NCBI RefSeq assembly: GCF_000372525.1
Contig: NZ_AQUR01000079.1
Span: 1 to 64,000 of the forward strand
DNA: 64,000 nucleotides
Direction: 5' to 3'
Source of the DNA: Cupriavidus neocaledonicus
Lineage (GTDB): Bacteria; Pseudomonadota; Gammaproteobacteria; Burkholderiales; Burkholderiaceae
Part shown: piece by piece, positions 8,514 to 16,844 of the stretch
Layout of the letters: each line of letters starts with the position of its first letter
How positions within the stretch are numbered: position 1 is the stretch's first letter
Notes under the pieces: generated by a model
What the model saw: only the letters and a program-made list of their open reading frames with translations
The model's database searches: none
Told to the model about the DNA's origin: nothing
Made by a program: the position numbers and the translations under genes

Positions 8514-9509
8514 ATGCCCCGCCCCCGCTTTGCCCATGCCGTGCGCCTGGCCATCGGCGCACTCGCCTTGCCGATGCTTGCCGCGAGCGCCGCACACGCC
8601 GCCGATCCCTATCCCGCCAAGCCGATCCGCTGGATCGTCCCTTACGCCGCCGGCGGCGGCTCCGATTTCCTGGCCCGCACCATCGGCCAGGGGCTGTCGG
8701 CCAAGGTCGGGCAACCGGTGGTGGTGGACAACAAGCCCGGCGGCAACACCGCCATCGGCGCGGCCGAGACCGCGCGCGCCGCTGCCGACGGCTATACCGT
8801 GCTGTCGGCCGACAACGGCACGCTGGTGTTCAATCCCGTGCTGTACAAGTCGCTGTCCTACCATCCCGGCAAGGACCTGGCCCCGGTGACGCTGCTGGGC
8901 CGTTTCCCGATGATCCTGGTGGTGGGCGCGGCCAGCCCCGCCAAGACGGCCAAGGATTTCATCGCACAGGCCAGGTCCACGCAGGGCGGCATCAACTACG
9001 GCTCGGCCGGCGCGGGCAGCCCGCACCACCTGGCGATGGAGCTGCTGAAGGTGGAAGCCGGCCTGCCGATGACGCATGCACCCTACCGCGGCGCCGCGCC
9101 GGCGCTGTCGGACGTGGCCGCCGGCCAGGTCGCCGCGATGATGGTCGACTACGCCGCCGGCGCCGGCTTCATCAAGGGCGGCAAGGTGCGCCCGCTGGCC
9201 GTGGCCAATGCCACCCGCCTGCCGCAGCTGCCCGACGTGCCGACCTTCGCCGAGCTGGGCTATGCGCGCGTCGAAGCCGCCGCGCTGGTGGGCATGGTGG
9301 TGCCGGCCGGCACCCCGCCGGAGGTGATCAACACGCTGAACAAGGACGTGGTCGCGGCGATCCGCGAGCCTGCGGTCAACAAGCGGCTGGTCGACTTTGG
9401 CGTCGAGCCGGTGGGCAACACGCCGGCGCAGTTCAGCGAACTGCTGCGCAGCGAGTCCGCGCGCTGGACCAGGCTGATCCGCGACCTGAAGATCACGCTG
9501 GATAACTGA
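8514..9509 (+). CDS. Bug-family tripartite tricarboxylate transporter substrate-binding protein
   Basis: 331 residues with signal peptide (cleavage after ASAAHA). Mature N-terminus DPYPAKPIRWIVPYAAGGGSDFLAR is the standard Bug receptor start, followed by VVVDNKPGGNTAIGA and the PYRGAAPALSDVAAGQV motif. These periplasmic proteins bind carboxylated or small aromatic ligands; no TctA/TctB membrane genes are present nearby, as is usual for the many orphan Bug genes of Burkholderiales. It is preceded by CAGGAGAC and followed after 87 bp by the P450 gene, suggesting a shared transcript controlled by the divergent IclR protein. Confidence 0.93.
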   Translation: MPRPRFAHAVRLAIGALALPMLAASAAHAADPYPAKPIRWIVPYAAGGGSDFLARTIGQGLSAKVGQPVVVDNKPGGNTAIGAAETARAAADGYTVLSADNGTLVFNPVLYKSLSYHPGKDLAPVTLLGRFPMILVVGAASPAKTAKDFIAQARSTQGGINYGSAGAGSPHHLAMELLKVEAGLPMTHAPYRGAAPALSDVAAGQVAAMMVDYAAGAGFIKGGKVRPLAVANATRLPQLPDVPTFAELGYARVEAAALVGMVVPAGTPPEVINTLNKDVVAAIREPAVNKRLVDFGVEPVGNTPAQFSELLRSESARWTRLIRDLKITLDN

Positions 9510-9596
9510 GTCCGGCCGCAACACCGGCTGGCCGTCCGGCGCGCCCGGACGGCAGCGCTTTTCGCCAGGCATCGATGCCTGCCAGGAGTTCGTAGC

Positions 9597-11936
9597 ATGA
9601 CCCTCCCCTCCGCCGGCGCCGCGCGCGGCTGCCCGATCGACCACAACACCCTCACCGCGCCCAACGGCTGCCCGGTCAGCCACAACGCGGCGCAGTTCGA
9701 CCCCTTCGGCGACGGCTACCAGCAGGACCCGCCCGAATACGTGCGCTGGTCGCGCGAGCAGGAGCCGGTGTTCTACAGCCCGAAGCTCGGCTACTGGGTG
9801 GTCACGCGCTACGACGACATCAAGGCGATCTTCCGCGACAACCTGACCTTCAGCCCGTCGATCGCGCTGGAAAAGATCACCCCCACCGGCGACGAGGCCA
9901 ACGCCGTGCTGGCCAGCTACGGCTATGCCATGAACCGCACCCTGGTCAACGAGGACGAGCCTGCCCACATGCCGCGCCGGCGCGCGCTGATGGCCCCGTT
10001 CACGCCCGCCGAACTGGCCCACCACGAGCCGCTGGTGCGGCGCCTGACGCGCGAGTATGTCGACCGCTTTATCGACGATGGCCGCGCCGACCTGGTCGAC
10101 CAGATGCTGTGGGAGGTGCCGCTGACGGTGGCGCTGCATTTCCTGGGCGTGCCCGAAGAAGACATGGACCTGCTGCGCCAGTACTCCATTGCCCATACCG
10201 TCAACACCTGGGGCCGGCCGAAGCCGGAGGAACAGGTCGCGGTGGCGCACGCCGTCGGCAACTTCTGGCAGCTGGCCGGCCGCATCCTCGACAAGATGCG
10301 CGAGGACCCGTCCGGCCCCGGCTGGATGCAGTACGGGCTGCGCAAGCAGAAGGAGCTGCCCGAGGTGGTGACCGATTCCTACCTGCATTCGATGATGATG
10401 GCCGGCATCGTCGCCGCGCACGAGACCACCGCCAACGCGTCGGCCAACGCCATCAAATTGTTGCTGCAGCATCCCGACGCGTGGCGCGAGCTCTGCGAAG
10501 ACCCCGCGCTGATCCCCAATGCGGTCGAGGAATGCCTGCGCCATAACGGCTCGGTGGCGGCGTGGCGCCGGCTGGTCACGCGCGACACCGAGGTGGGCGG
10601 CATCCGCCTGCCGGCCGGCAGCAAGCTGCTGATCGTGACCTCGTCGGCCAACCATGACGAGCGCCATTTCGCCGATGCCGACCTGTTCGACATCCGCCGT
10701 GACAACGCCAGCGAGCAGCTGACCTTCGGTTACGGCTCGCACCAGTGCATGGGCAAGAACCTGGCGCGCATGGAGATGCAGGTGTTCCTGGAAGAGCTGA
10801 CGCGCCGGCTGCCGCATATGCGGCTGGCCGAGCAGACCTTCACCTATGTGCCCAACACCTCGTTCCGCGGACCCGAACACCTGCTGGTGGAATGGGACCC
10901 GGCACAGAACCCCGAGCGCCGCGACCCGGCCCTGCTGGCGGTGCGCCAGCCGGTGCGCATCGGCGAGCCGTCGGCGCACACCATCGCCCGCACGGTGCTG
11001 GTCGAGCGCGCCACGCCGGCCGCCGACGGCGTGCTGCGGCTGCGGCTGGTGGCGCCCGACGGCAAGCCGCTGCCGCGCTGGGCGCCCGGCTCGCATATCG
11101 ACGTGGAATGCGGCGACACCGGGCTGTCGCGCCAGTATTCGCTGTGCGGCGATCCGGACGATGCGGCGGCGCTCGAGATCGCGGTGCTGCGCGATCCTGA
11201 CAGCCGCGGCGGCTCCGCGTGGGTCCACGGCAGCGTCAGGGCCGGCGACCGCCTGCGCATCCGCGGCCCGCGCAACCATTTCCGCTTCGATGAGCAGTGC
11301 GGGCGGGCCATCTTCATCGCCGGCGGCATCGGCGTGACGCCGGTGAGTGCGATGGCGCGGCGCGCCCGCGCGCTCGGCATCGACTACACCTTCCATTACT
11401 GCGGACGCTCGCGCCAGGCCATGGCCATGCTCGACGAACTGCAGGCGCTGCATGGCGCGAGGCTGCATGTCCACGCCAGCGACGAAGGCCGGCGCGCTGA
11501 CTTCGGCAAGCTGCTGGCACAGCCCGACCCGCGCACCCAGATCTATGCCTGCGGGCCGCAGCGCCTGCTGGATGCGCTGGCCGAATGCTGCGCGGCATGG
11601 CCGGCCGACGCGCTGCGCGTGGAGCATTTCGTCTCGCGGCTGGGCACCCTGGATGCATCGAAAGAGCAGCCCTTTTCCGTTGAGTTGAAGGACTCCGGCC
11701 TGGTGCTGGAAGTGCCTGCGGGGCAGACCCTGCTGGGCGCGCTGCGCGGCGCCAATATCGACGTGCAGAGCGACTGCGAGGAAGGCCTGTGCGGCTCGTG
11801 CGAAGTGCGCGTGCTGGCCGGCCAGGTCGACCACCGTGACGTGGTGCTGACGCGCGCCGAGCGCGACGCCAACCACCGCATGATGGCGTGTTGCTCGCGC
11901 GCCTGCGGCGGCGGCCGGCTGGTGCTGGAACTGTGA
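9597..11936 (+). CDS. Self-sufficient cytochrome P450 (CYP116B type) fused to FMN/2Fe-2S reductase
   Basis: 779 residues in class VII order. The P450 domain (about 1 to 440) has the I-helix AGIVAAHETTANA and the heme-ligand loop FGYGSHQCMG, with Cys384 as the thiolate ligand. A phthalate-dioxygenase-reductase-like part follows: FMN-binding region with RQYSLCGDP (about 450 to 550), NADH-binding region with AGGIGVTPV, and a C-terminal plant-type ferredoxin with Cys727, Cys732, Cys735 and Cys765. The enzyme carries electrons from NAD(P)H to heme in one chain and hydroxylates small hydrophobic substrates; CYP116B1 of C. metallidurans is a known relative acting on thiocarbamates. The physiological substrate here is unknown. 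Good GCCAGGAG site before ATG. Confidence 0.95.
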   Translation: MTLPSAGAARGCPIDHNTLTAPNGCPVSHNAAQFDPFGDGYQQDPPEYVRWSREQEPVFYSPKLGYWVVTRYDDIKAIFRDNLTFSPSIALEKITPTGDEANAVLASYGYAMNRTLVNEDEPAHMPRRRALMAPFTPAELAHHEPLVRRLTREYVDRFIDDGRADLVDQMLWEVPLTVALHFLGVPEEDMDLLRQYSIAHTVNTWGRPKPEEQVAVAHAVGNFWQLAGRILDKMREDPSGPGWMQYGLRKQKELPEVVTDSYLHSMMMAGIVAAHETTANASANAIKLLLQHPDAWRELCEDPALIPNAVEECLRHNGSVAAWRRLVTRDTEVGGIRLPAGSKLLIVTSSANHDERHFADADLFDIRRDNASEQLTFGYGSHQCMGKNLARMEMQVFLEELTRRLPHMRLAEQTFTYVPNTSFRGPEHLLVEWDPAQNPERRDPALLAVRQPVRIGEPSAHTIARTVLVERATPAADGVLRLRLVAPDGKPLPRWAPGSHIDVECGDTGLSRQYSLCGDPDDAAALEIAVLRDPDSRGGSAWVHGSVRAGDRLRIRGPRNHFRFDEQCGRAIFIAGGIGVTPVSAMARRARALGIDYTFHYCGRSRQAMAMLDELQALHGARLHVHASDEGRRADFGKLLAQPDPRTQIYACGPQRLLDALAECCAAWPADALRVEHFVSRLGTLDASKEQPFSVELKDSGLVLEVPAGQTLLGALRGANIDVQSDCEEGLCGSCEVRVLAGQVDHRDVVLTRAERDANHRMMACCSRACGGGRLVLEL

Positions 11937-12029
11937 GCGCACGTTGCAACGTAGGACAAAGCCTGACAACGGCCGCAAGGACACAGGGCTAAAGTAGCAG
12001 CGCACCCGCCGCCCCCGTCCTTCTGCGTC

Positions 12030-12593
12030 ATGCCCCCTGCCCCCGCCGCCGTCCACGCCTCTCCCACCCCTGCCCGCTGCCGCTGGCGCGGCGCCGCCGT
12101 CCGCCTGGGCGTGTCGTGGCTGGCCATGGCACTTGCCGTTCCCGCCACGCAAGCCGCCACCGCAGCCATGCCGCCGCCGCTGTCGGAGCTGGCCACGTTG
12201 CTGCTGGGCACGGTGCGCGGCAAGCCCACCGGCATGCGCGGGGTCACGCGCCTGACCACCGGCGACGCCGACCGGCAACTGCGCCTGGCCTGCCAGGAGC
12301 TGATGCGCGCGGGCCCGGTCGATCTCGACGACACCACGCGCTTCGACGGCTGCGTGGCACGGCCCGGCAAGATCGTCGACTTCCACCTGAAAGTCTCCGG
12401 CATCGATGCCAGCCGTGACGACACCCGTGATTTCATGGCCACGGCCAAGCCGATCCTGGAGCGGGGCATCTGCCGCAACCCGGATGTGCCGGTGCTGGGC
12501 AAGCTGGGGATCCGGCTGCGCTATCACTACGCGGCCGGACCGAAGCCGCTGGTGCTGCTCGACATCCCGCCCGACCAGTGCCGCGGCAAGTGA
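12030..12593 (+). CDS. Secreted four-cysteine protein of unknown function, paralogue of 50771-51358
   Basis: 187 residues. Signal segment near 28 to 46 (LGVSWLAMALAVPATQAATA). Four cysteines in the mature part (LACQELM, FDGCVARPGK, RGICRNPDV, PDQCRGK) match in order and context those of the protein at 50771, so two disulfides are plausible. Shared pattern: AC-x2-L, C-x4-GK-x4-F-x-L, a central Asp, IC-x-N-x-DV-x-IL-x-KLG, RY. I recognise no named domain. It ends 10 bp before the convergent LysR gene. The long N-terminus suggests the start may lie further downstream. Confidence 0.7.
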   Translation: MPPAPAAVHASPTPARCRWRGAAVRLGVSWLAMALAVPATQAATAAMPPPLSELATLLLGTVRGKPTGMRGVTRLTTGDADRQLRLACQELMRAGPVDLDDTTRFDGCVARPGKIVDFHLKVSGIDASRDDTRDFMATAKPILERGICRNPDVPVLGKLGIRLRYHYAAGPKPLVLLDIPPDQCRGK

Positions 12594-12603
12594 GCCGACG
12601 GGC

Positions 12604-13509
12604 TCAGCCCGCCCGTCCGTTCTCCAGCACCTCTTCGCACACCGCCAGCCACGCCCGCGCCGCGTGCGACAGGTAGCGCCCCGGCGACCAGATATGGGCC
12701 ATGGTCCAGTCCACCGCGGGTTCGGTCAGGCGCGCCATGGCCAGCGTGTCCTGCGCCTGCAGGCGCTCGGCCAGCGGCTGGGGCAGGAAGGTGGTGCCCA
12801 GCCCCGCCGCCGCCATCGACGCCAGGAAGTCCCAGTGGCCGCTGCGTGCCACCACGCGCGGCTCGATGCGGGCTTCGGCAAAGGCCTGGCGCAGCTTGCG
12901 CGTCAGCGAGAAATCCTCGGTCAGCATCACCAGCGGCTCGTCGCGCAGCGACGCCAGCGACACGGTGCGCCCGCGCGCCCAGGACGCCTTGCGCGGCCCC
13001 ACCGCCCAGATCGGATAGCGGCCGAACTGGCGCGTTTCCAGCGCCAGGCCGCTGTCTCCGGGCAGCACGGTGGCTCCCACCTCCAGCTCGCCGCTGGCCA
13101 CCAGTTGCTCGACCACCTGCCCGCCGTGCTCGTCCAGCGTCAGTGACAGGTTGGGATAGCGCTGCCGGAACGCGCTGACCGCCGGCGAGAAGAACAGGTT
13201 GACCATCGGCGGGATGCCGACCGTCAACTGCCCCCGCCCCAGCGACGACAGGTCGGCGACCTCCAGCGTCAGCCGGTGCACCACGCCCAGCGCCTCCTGG
13301 CCGCGCTCGTAGACCACGCGGCCGACGTCGGTCAGGCGCACGCTCTTGCCTTCGCGGATCAGCAGCGGCTGTCCGACCTCATCCTCGAGCTGGCGGACCA
13401 TCTTGCTGATGGTCGACTGGGTCACGAACAGCGAGGAGGCGGCCTGGGTGAAGCTGCGCAGCCGCGCAGTCTCGACGAAATAGCGCAGCGCGCGGATATC
13501 GATGGGCAT
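12604..13509 (-). CDS. LysR-family regulator, probably of the divergent aromatic-acid exporter
   Basis: 301 residues: HTH at 3 to 62 (IRALRYFVETARLRSFTQAASSLFVTQSTISKMVRQLEDEVG) and a LysR substrate domain with VGIPPMVNLFFSPAVSAF. Divergent, with 196 bp between starts, from an operon of FUSC, DUF1656, HlyD and NodT proteins; the aae exporter of enterobacteria has the same arrangement with LysR protein AaeR. The intergenic region has an AT-rich core near 13560 to 13590 suitable for LysR binding. Effector unknown; aromatic carboxylate is the obvious guess. Confidence 0.85.
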   Translation of the reverse strand: MPIDIRALRYFVETARLRSFTQAASSLFVTQSTISKMVRQLEDEVGQPLLIREGKSVRLTDVGRVVYERGQEALGVVHRLTLEVADLSSLGRGQLTVGIPPMVNLFFSPAVSAFRQRYPNLSLTLDEHGGQVVEQLVASGELEVGATVLPGDSGLALETRQFGRYPIWAVGPRKASWARGRTVSLASLRDEPLVMLTEDFSLTRKLRQAFAEARIEPRVVARSGHWDFLASMAAAGLGTTFLPQPLAERLQAQDTLAMARLTEPAVDWTMAHIWSPGRYLSHAARAWLAVCEEVLENGRAG

Positions 13510-13705
13510 GTTGGCGTGGAGGGCTTGGACGCCGCTCCATGAATAACGCGAATGGAAAGACCAATATTAAATCATGAATGGAATGTGACAGGTGCGGCTA
13601 CACTTCGCTCCCAACCTGTCGCCCCTGCCCGAACCGCGCCCCCAATGAAGCGCGGAGTGGCAGGCGCTGGCAAGCGCCCCCAACCTTCCTTCAAGACCCC
13701 GCTCC

Positions 13706-15697
13706 ATGGCTAGCTGGCCGAATGCACGACAGTGGCTGTTCTCGCTGAAGGCATTCGCCGCCGCGATGCTCGCGCTCTACATCGCGTTGGCACTGGGGCT
13801 GGCGCGGCCGTACTGGGCCATGGCGACGGTGTATTTCGTCTCGCACCCGCTCACCGGCGCGACCCGCTCCAAGGCGGCGTATCGCGTCGCCGGCACGGTG
13901 CTGGGCGCCACCGCCGCGGTGGCGACGGTGCCGCAACTGGTCAACATGCCGATCGTGCTGATGGGCGCGATCGCGCTGTGGATCAGCGTGCTGGTGTACC
14001 TGTCGCTGCTGCAGCGCACGCCGCGCAGCTATGTCTGCCTGCTGGCGGCCTACACGCTGCCGATCGTGGCCTTGCCGGCGGTCAGCCAGCCCGCGCAGAT
14101 TTTCGACATCGCCGTGGCCCGGATCGAGGAGATCGTGATCGGCATCGTCTGCGCCGGGCTGGTGGGCTCGGTGGTGTTTCCGGCCAAGGTCGCCCCCGCG
14201 CTGCGCGCGCGCGCCGATACGTGGCTGGCCGACGCCGCGGCGTGGGCCTCGGACATCCTCCTGGGCAGCGCGCGCGCCGACCACAGCCGGCACCGGCTGG
14301 CCGCCGACATCCTGCAGCTGGACCAGCTGATCAGCCAGCTCGCCTATGACACCGAAGGCAGCCATACGCTGCGCCAGGCGCGCGGACTGCGCCGGCGCAT
14401 GACCATGCTGATGCCGCTGCTGTCGTCGCTGGACAGCGTGCTGCAGGCGCTGCGCTGCCATGCCGGCGGCGTCCCGCCAGAGCTGCGCCAGGCGCTGGCG
14501 GCGACGGCCGCGTGGCTCGCCGGCGATGCCGCCGGGCCGGCTGCGGCTGCGCCCGAAGGCTTGGGGATCGCGTCCGTACCAGGCACGAGTGGCTGGCATG
14601 ATCACCTTGCCGCCACGGCGGCCGACCAGCTGCAGCGCCTGGGCGATCTGTACGGCGAATGCCGCGCCCTGCAGCAAGGCCTCGGCGATCACCGCGCCGG
14701 CACGCCGTTGCCACGCGGCGAAGCCGGCACGGAAGCTGCCGGCCATCACCATGACCACGGCATGCTGCTGTTCGGGGCGGTGTCCAGCGGGCTGGCGGTG
14801 TTCTGCGCCGGCCTGCTGTGGATCTTCTCGGGCTGGGAGGACGGCGCCGGAGCAGTGGTGGTGGCTTCGATCGCGTGCTGCTTCTTTGCCGCCGTCGACG
14901 AGCCGCGGCGCATGGCAGGCGCCTTCGTGCGCTGGAGCGCGATCTGCCTGCTGATTTCGTGCGGCTACCTGTTCCTGGTGGTGCCGCATGCGCACACCTT
15001 CGAAGCGCTGGCGGCGCTGCTGGCGCTGCCCTATCTCGGCATCGGCCTGCTGATTGCACGCCCGGGGTTCCAGCTGATCGCGATGCTGCTGTCGGTCAAC
15101 ACCGCCGCGTTCGCCAACGTGCAGGCCGTGTTCGACGCGGACTTCCTTGCCCTCTTCAATGCCTGCCTGGCCAGCGCCGCGGCCATGGTGTACGCACCGC
15201 TGTGGTCGGTGGCGGCACGCCCGTTCGGCGCGCGCGCGGCGGCACGGCGGCTGGTGCGCGCCAGTTGGCACGACCTGGCTCGGGCGGCCACGCTGCGCGC
15301 CAGCGATGGCGATGCGCGACTGGGCGCCCGCATGCTCGACCGGCTCGGCCAACTGGTGCCACGGCTGGGCGCGGCCGGCGACCCCTTGTCCGCGGACGGC
15401 TTCCATGCGCTGCAGGTCGGCTATTGCGCGCTGGCGCTGCGCAAGGCGCTGCCGGACCTGCCGCCGCCGGCGCGCAAGCCGGTGCGGCGCGTGCTGGCCG
15501 CGGTGGCGCGGCATTTTCGCGCGCAACTGCGCGCGGGCCAGCGCGTGGCGGTAGCGGCGGACCTGGCCAGCGCCGTGGGCGAGGCCATGGCCGCGGTGGC
15601 GGCCAGCGGCCGCGCCGGCCAGCGCGGCACGCTGGGCGCGCTGGTGGTGCTGCAGGTCACGCTGCTGCCGCTTCCGGCCATGATCTCGCCCCGCTGA
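13706..15697 (+). CDS. FUSC-family inner-membrane efflux protein (AaeB-like)
   Basis: 663 residues. Two blocks of membrane helices, about 10 to 160 (AAMLALYIALALGLARPYWAMATVYFV) and 350 to 500 (LLFGAVSSGLAVFCAGLLWIFSG), each followed by a long soluble part. This doubled layout defines the FUSC/AaeB family, which exports aromatic carboxylic acids and related compounds. First gene of a tightly packed operon with DUF1656, membrane-fusion and outer-membrane genes. Confidence 0.88.
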   Translation: MASWPNARQWLFSLKAFAAAMLALYIALALGLARPYWAMATVYFVSHPLTGATRSKAAYRVAGTVLGATAAVATVPQLVNMPIVLMGAIALWISVLVYLSLLQRTPRSYVCLLAAYTLPIVALPAVSQPAQIFDIAVARIEEIVIGIVCAGLVGSVVFPAKVAPALRARADTWLADAAAWASDILLGSARADHSRHRLAADILQLDQLISQLAYDTEGSHTLRQARGLRRRMTMLMPLLSSLDSVLQALRCHAGGVPPELRQALAATAAWLAGDAAGPAAAAPEGLGIASVPGTSGWHDHLAATAADQLQRLGDLYGECRALQQGLGDHRAGTPLPRGEAGTEAAGHHHDHGMLLFGAVSSGLAVFCAGLLWIFSGWEDGAGAVVVASIACCFFAAVDEPRRMAGAFVRWSAICLLISCGYLFLVVPHAHTFEALAALLALPYLGIGLLIARPGFQLIAMLLSVNTAAFANVQAVFDADFLALFNACLASAAAMVYAPLWSVAARPFGARAAARRLVRASWHDLARAATLRASDGDARLGARMLDRLGQLVPRLGAAGDPLSADGFHALQVGYCALALRKALPDLPPPARKPVRRVLAAVARHFRAQLRAGQRVAVAADLASAVGEAMAAVAASGRAGQRGTLGALVVLQVTLLPLPAMISPR

Positions 15698-15720
15698 TCC
15701 CACCCTCATCGCTGCGCCCC

Positions 15721-15939
15721 ATGCTTAGTGAAATCGACCTCTACGGCGTGTTCGTGCCCGGCGTGCTGGTGCTGGCCGTGCTGGCCTTTGCCGCGGCCAC
15801 GGCAATCCGCATGGTGCTGTCCGCCCTGGGTTGCTACCGCCATATCTGGCACCGCTCGCTGTTCAACCTTTCCCTCTACGTGATCGTCCTGGGCGCCGTG
15901 GCGGCCGTTTTTGCCGCGGTGCCCGGACTGCCCTCATGA
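15721..15939 (+). CDS. DUF1656 small membrane protein (AaeX-like)
   Basis: 72 residues, MLSEIDLYGVFVPGVLVLAVL onward, with two transmembrane helices. DUF1656 proteins accompany FUSC/HlyD exporters (aaeX in E. coli); the role is unknown. It begins 24 bp after the FUSC stop, and its TGA overlaps the ATG of the next gene in an ATGA arrangement, indicating translational coupling. Confidence 0.88.
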   Translation: MLSEIDLYGVFVPGVLVLAVLAFAAATAIRMVLSALGCYRHIWHRSLFNLSLYVIVLGAVAAVFAAVPGLPS

Positions 15940-16844
15940 CCTTCCGACTCCGCTCCCTGCTTCCCGTGCTGCCGACGCTGCTGGCCGCCATTGCCGCGCT
16001 GCTGGTGCTGCGCCACCTGTGGGACTACTACACCGCCGCGCCCTGGACCCGCGACGGCCATGTGCGTGCCGACATCGTCCAGGTCGCGCCCGACGTATCG
16101 GGGCTGGTCACGCGCGTGCTGGCGCGCGACAACCAGTATGTCCGGGCCGGCGAAGTCCTGTTCGAGATCGATCGCGACCGCTACGCGCTCGCCCTGGAAC
16201 AGGCGCTGGCGACGCTTGCAACCCAGCGTGCCGCGCTGGCGCAGGCGCGGCGCGAGGCCGTGCGCAACCGCGACCTGGACGGCGTGGTCTCCGCCGAAGT
16301 CGCCGAGCAAGGGCGTGCGCGCGTGGAGCAAGGCCAGGCCGCGCTGGCGCAGGCGGAAGCCGCGGTGCGGCTGGCCCGGCTGAACCTGCAACGCACCAGC
16401 GTGCGCAGTCCGGTGGCGGGCTACCTCAACGACCGCCTGCCGCGGCTGGGCGACTACGTGTCGACCGGGCGACCGGTGCTATCGATGGTCGATGCCGGCT
16501 CTTTCCACGTGGAAGGCTATTTCGAGGAAACCAAGCTGCACCGCATCCACATCGGCAGTCCGGTCGACGTGCATATCATGGGCGAGCCCCGCCACCTGCG
16601 CGGCCACGTGCACAGCATCGCCGCCGGCATCGAGGACCGCGACCGCAGCGCGGGTTCCAACCTGCTGCCCAACGTCAACCCGACCTTCAACTGGGTGCGG
16701 CTGGCGCAGCGCGTGCCGGTGCGCATCGTGCTGGAAGACGTGCCGGCCGACGTGCGCCTGGTGTCGGGGCGAACCGCCACGGTGGCGGTGCGCGAAGCGG
16801 CGGCAGACCAGGACGCCGAGCGCCGCCTGGGGCCGCGATCGTGA
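15936..16844 (+). CDS. HlyD-family periplasmic adaptor subunit (AaeA-like)
   Basis: 302 residues from the ATG at 15936. One N-terminal membrane anchor (LLAAIAALLVLRHLWDYY), then the biotinyl-lipoyl half motif (RADIVQVAPDVSGLVTRVLARDNQYVRAGEVLFEID), a helical hairpin (80 to 150) and the second half (RTSVRSPVAGYLNDRLPRLGDYV). It links the FUSC pump to the outer-membrane channel encoded next. Overlaps both neighbours by 4 bp (ATGA and GTGA), supporting one operon. Confidence 0.92.
   Translation: MTFRLRSLLPVLPTLLAAIAALLVLRHLWDYYTAAPWTRDGHVRADIVQVAPDVSGLVTRVLARDNQYVRAGEVLFEIDRDRYALALEQALATLATQRAALAQARREAVRNRDLDGVVSAEVAEQGRARVEQGQAALAQAEAAVRLARLNLQRTSVRSPVAGYLNDRLPRLGDYVSTGRPVLSMVDAGSFHVEGYFEETKLHRIHIGSPVDVHIMGEPRHLRGHVHSIAAGIEDRDRSAGSNLLPNVNPTFNWVRLAQRVPVRIVLEDVPADVRLVSGRTATVAVREAAADQDAERRLGPRS

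Noticed and set aside
8496-12527. Very long minus-strand open frame antisense to the Bug receptor and P450
   Set aside because: Typical high-GC shadow: low-complexity His/Arg/Gly/Gln composition and clear homologous genes on the plus strand.
13691-15709. Long minus-strand frame antisense to the FUSC gene
   Set aside because: Shadow composition; the plus strand encodes an obvious FUSC protein.
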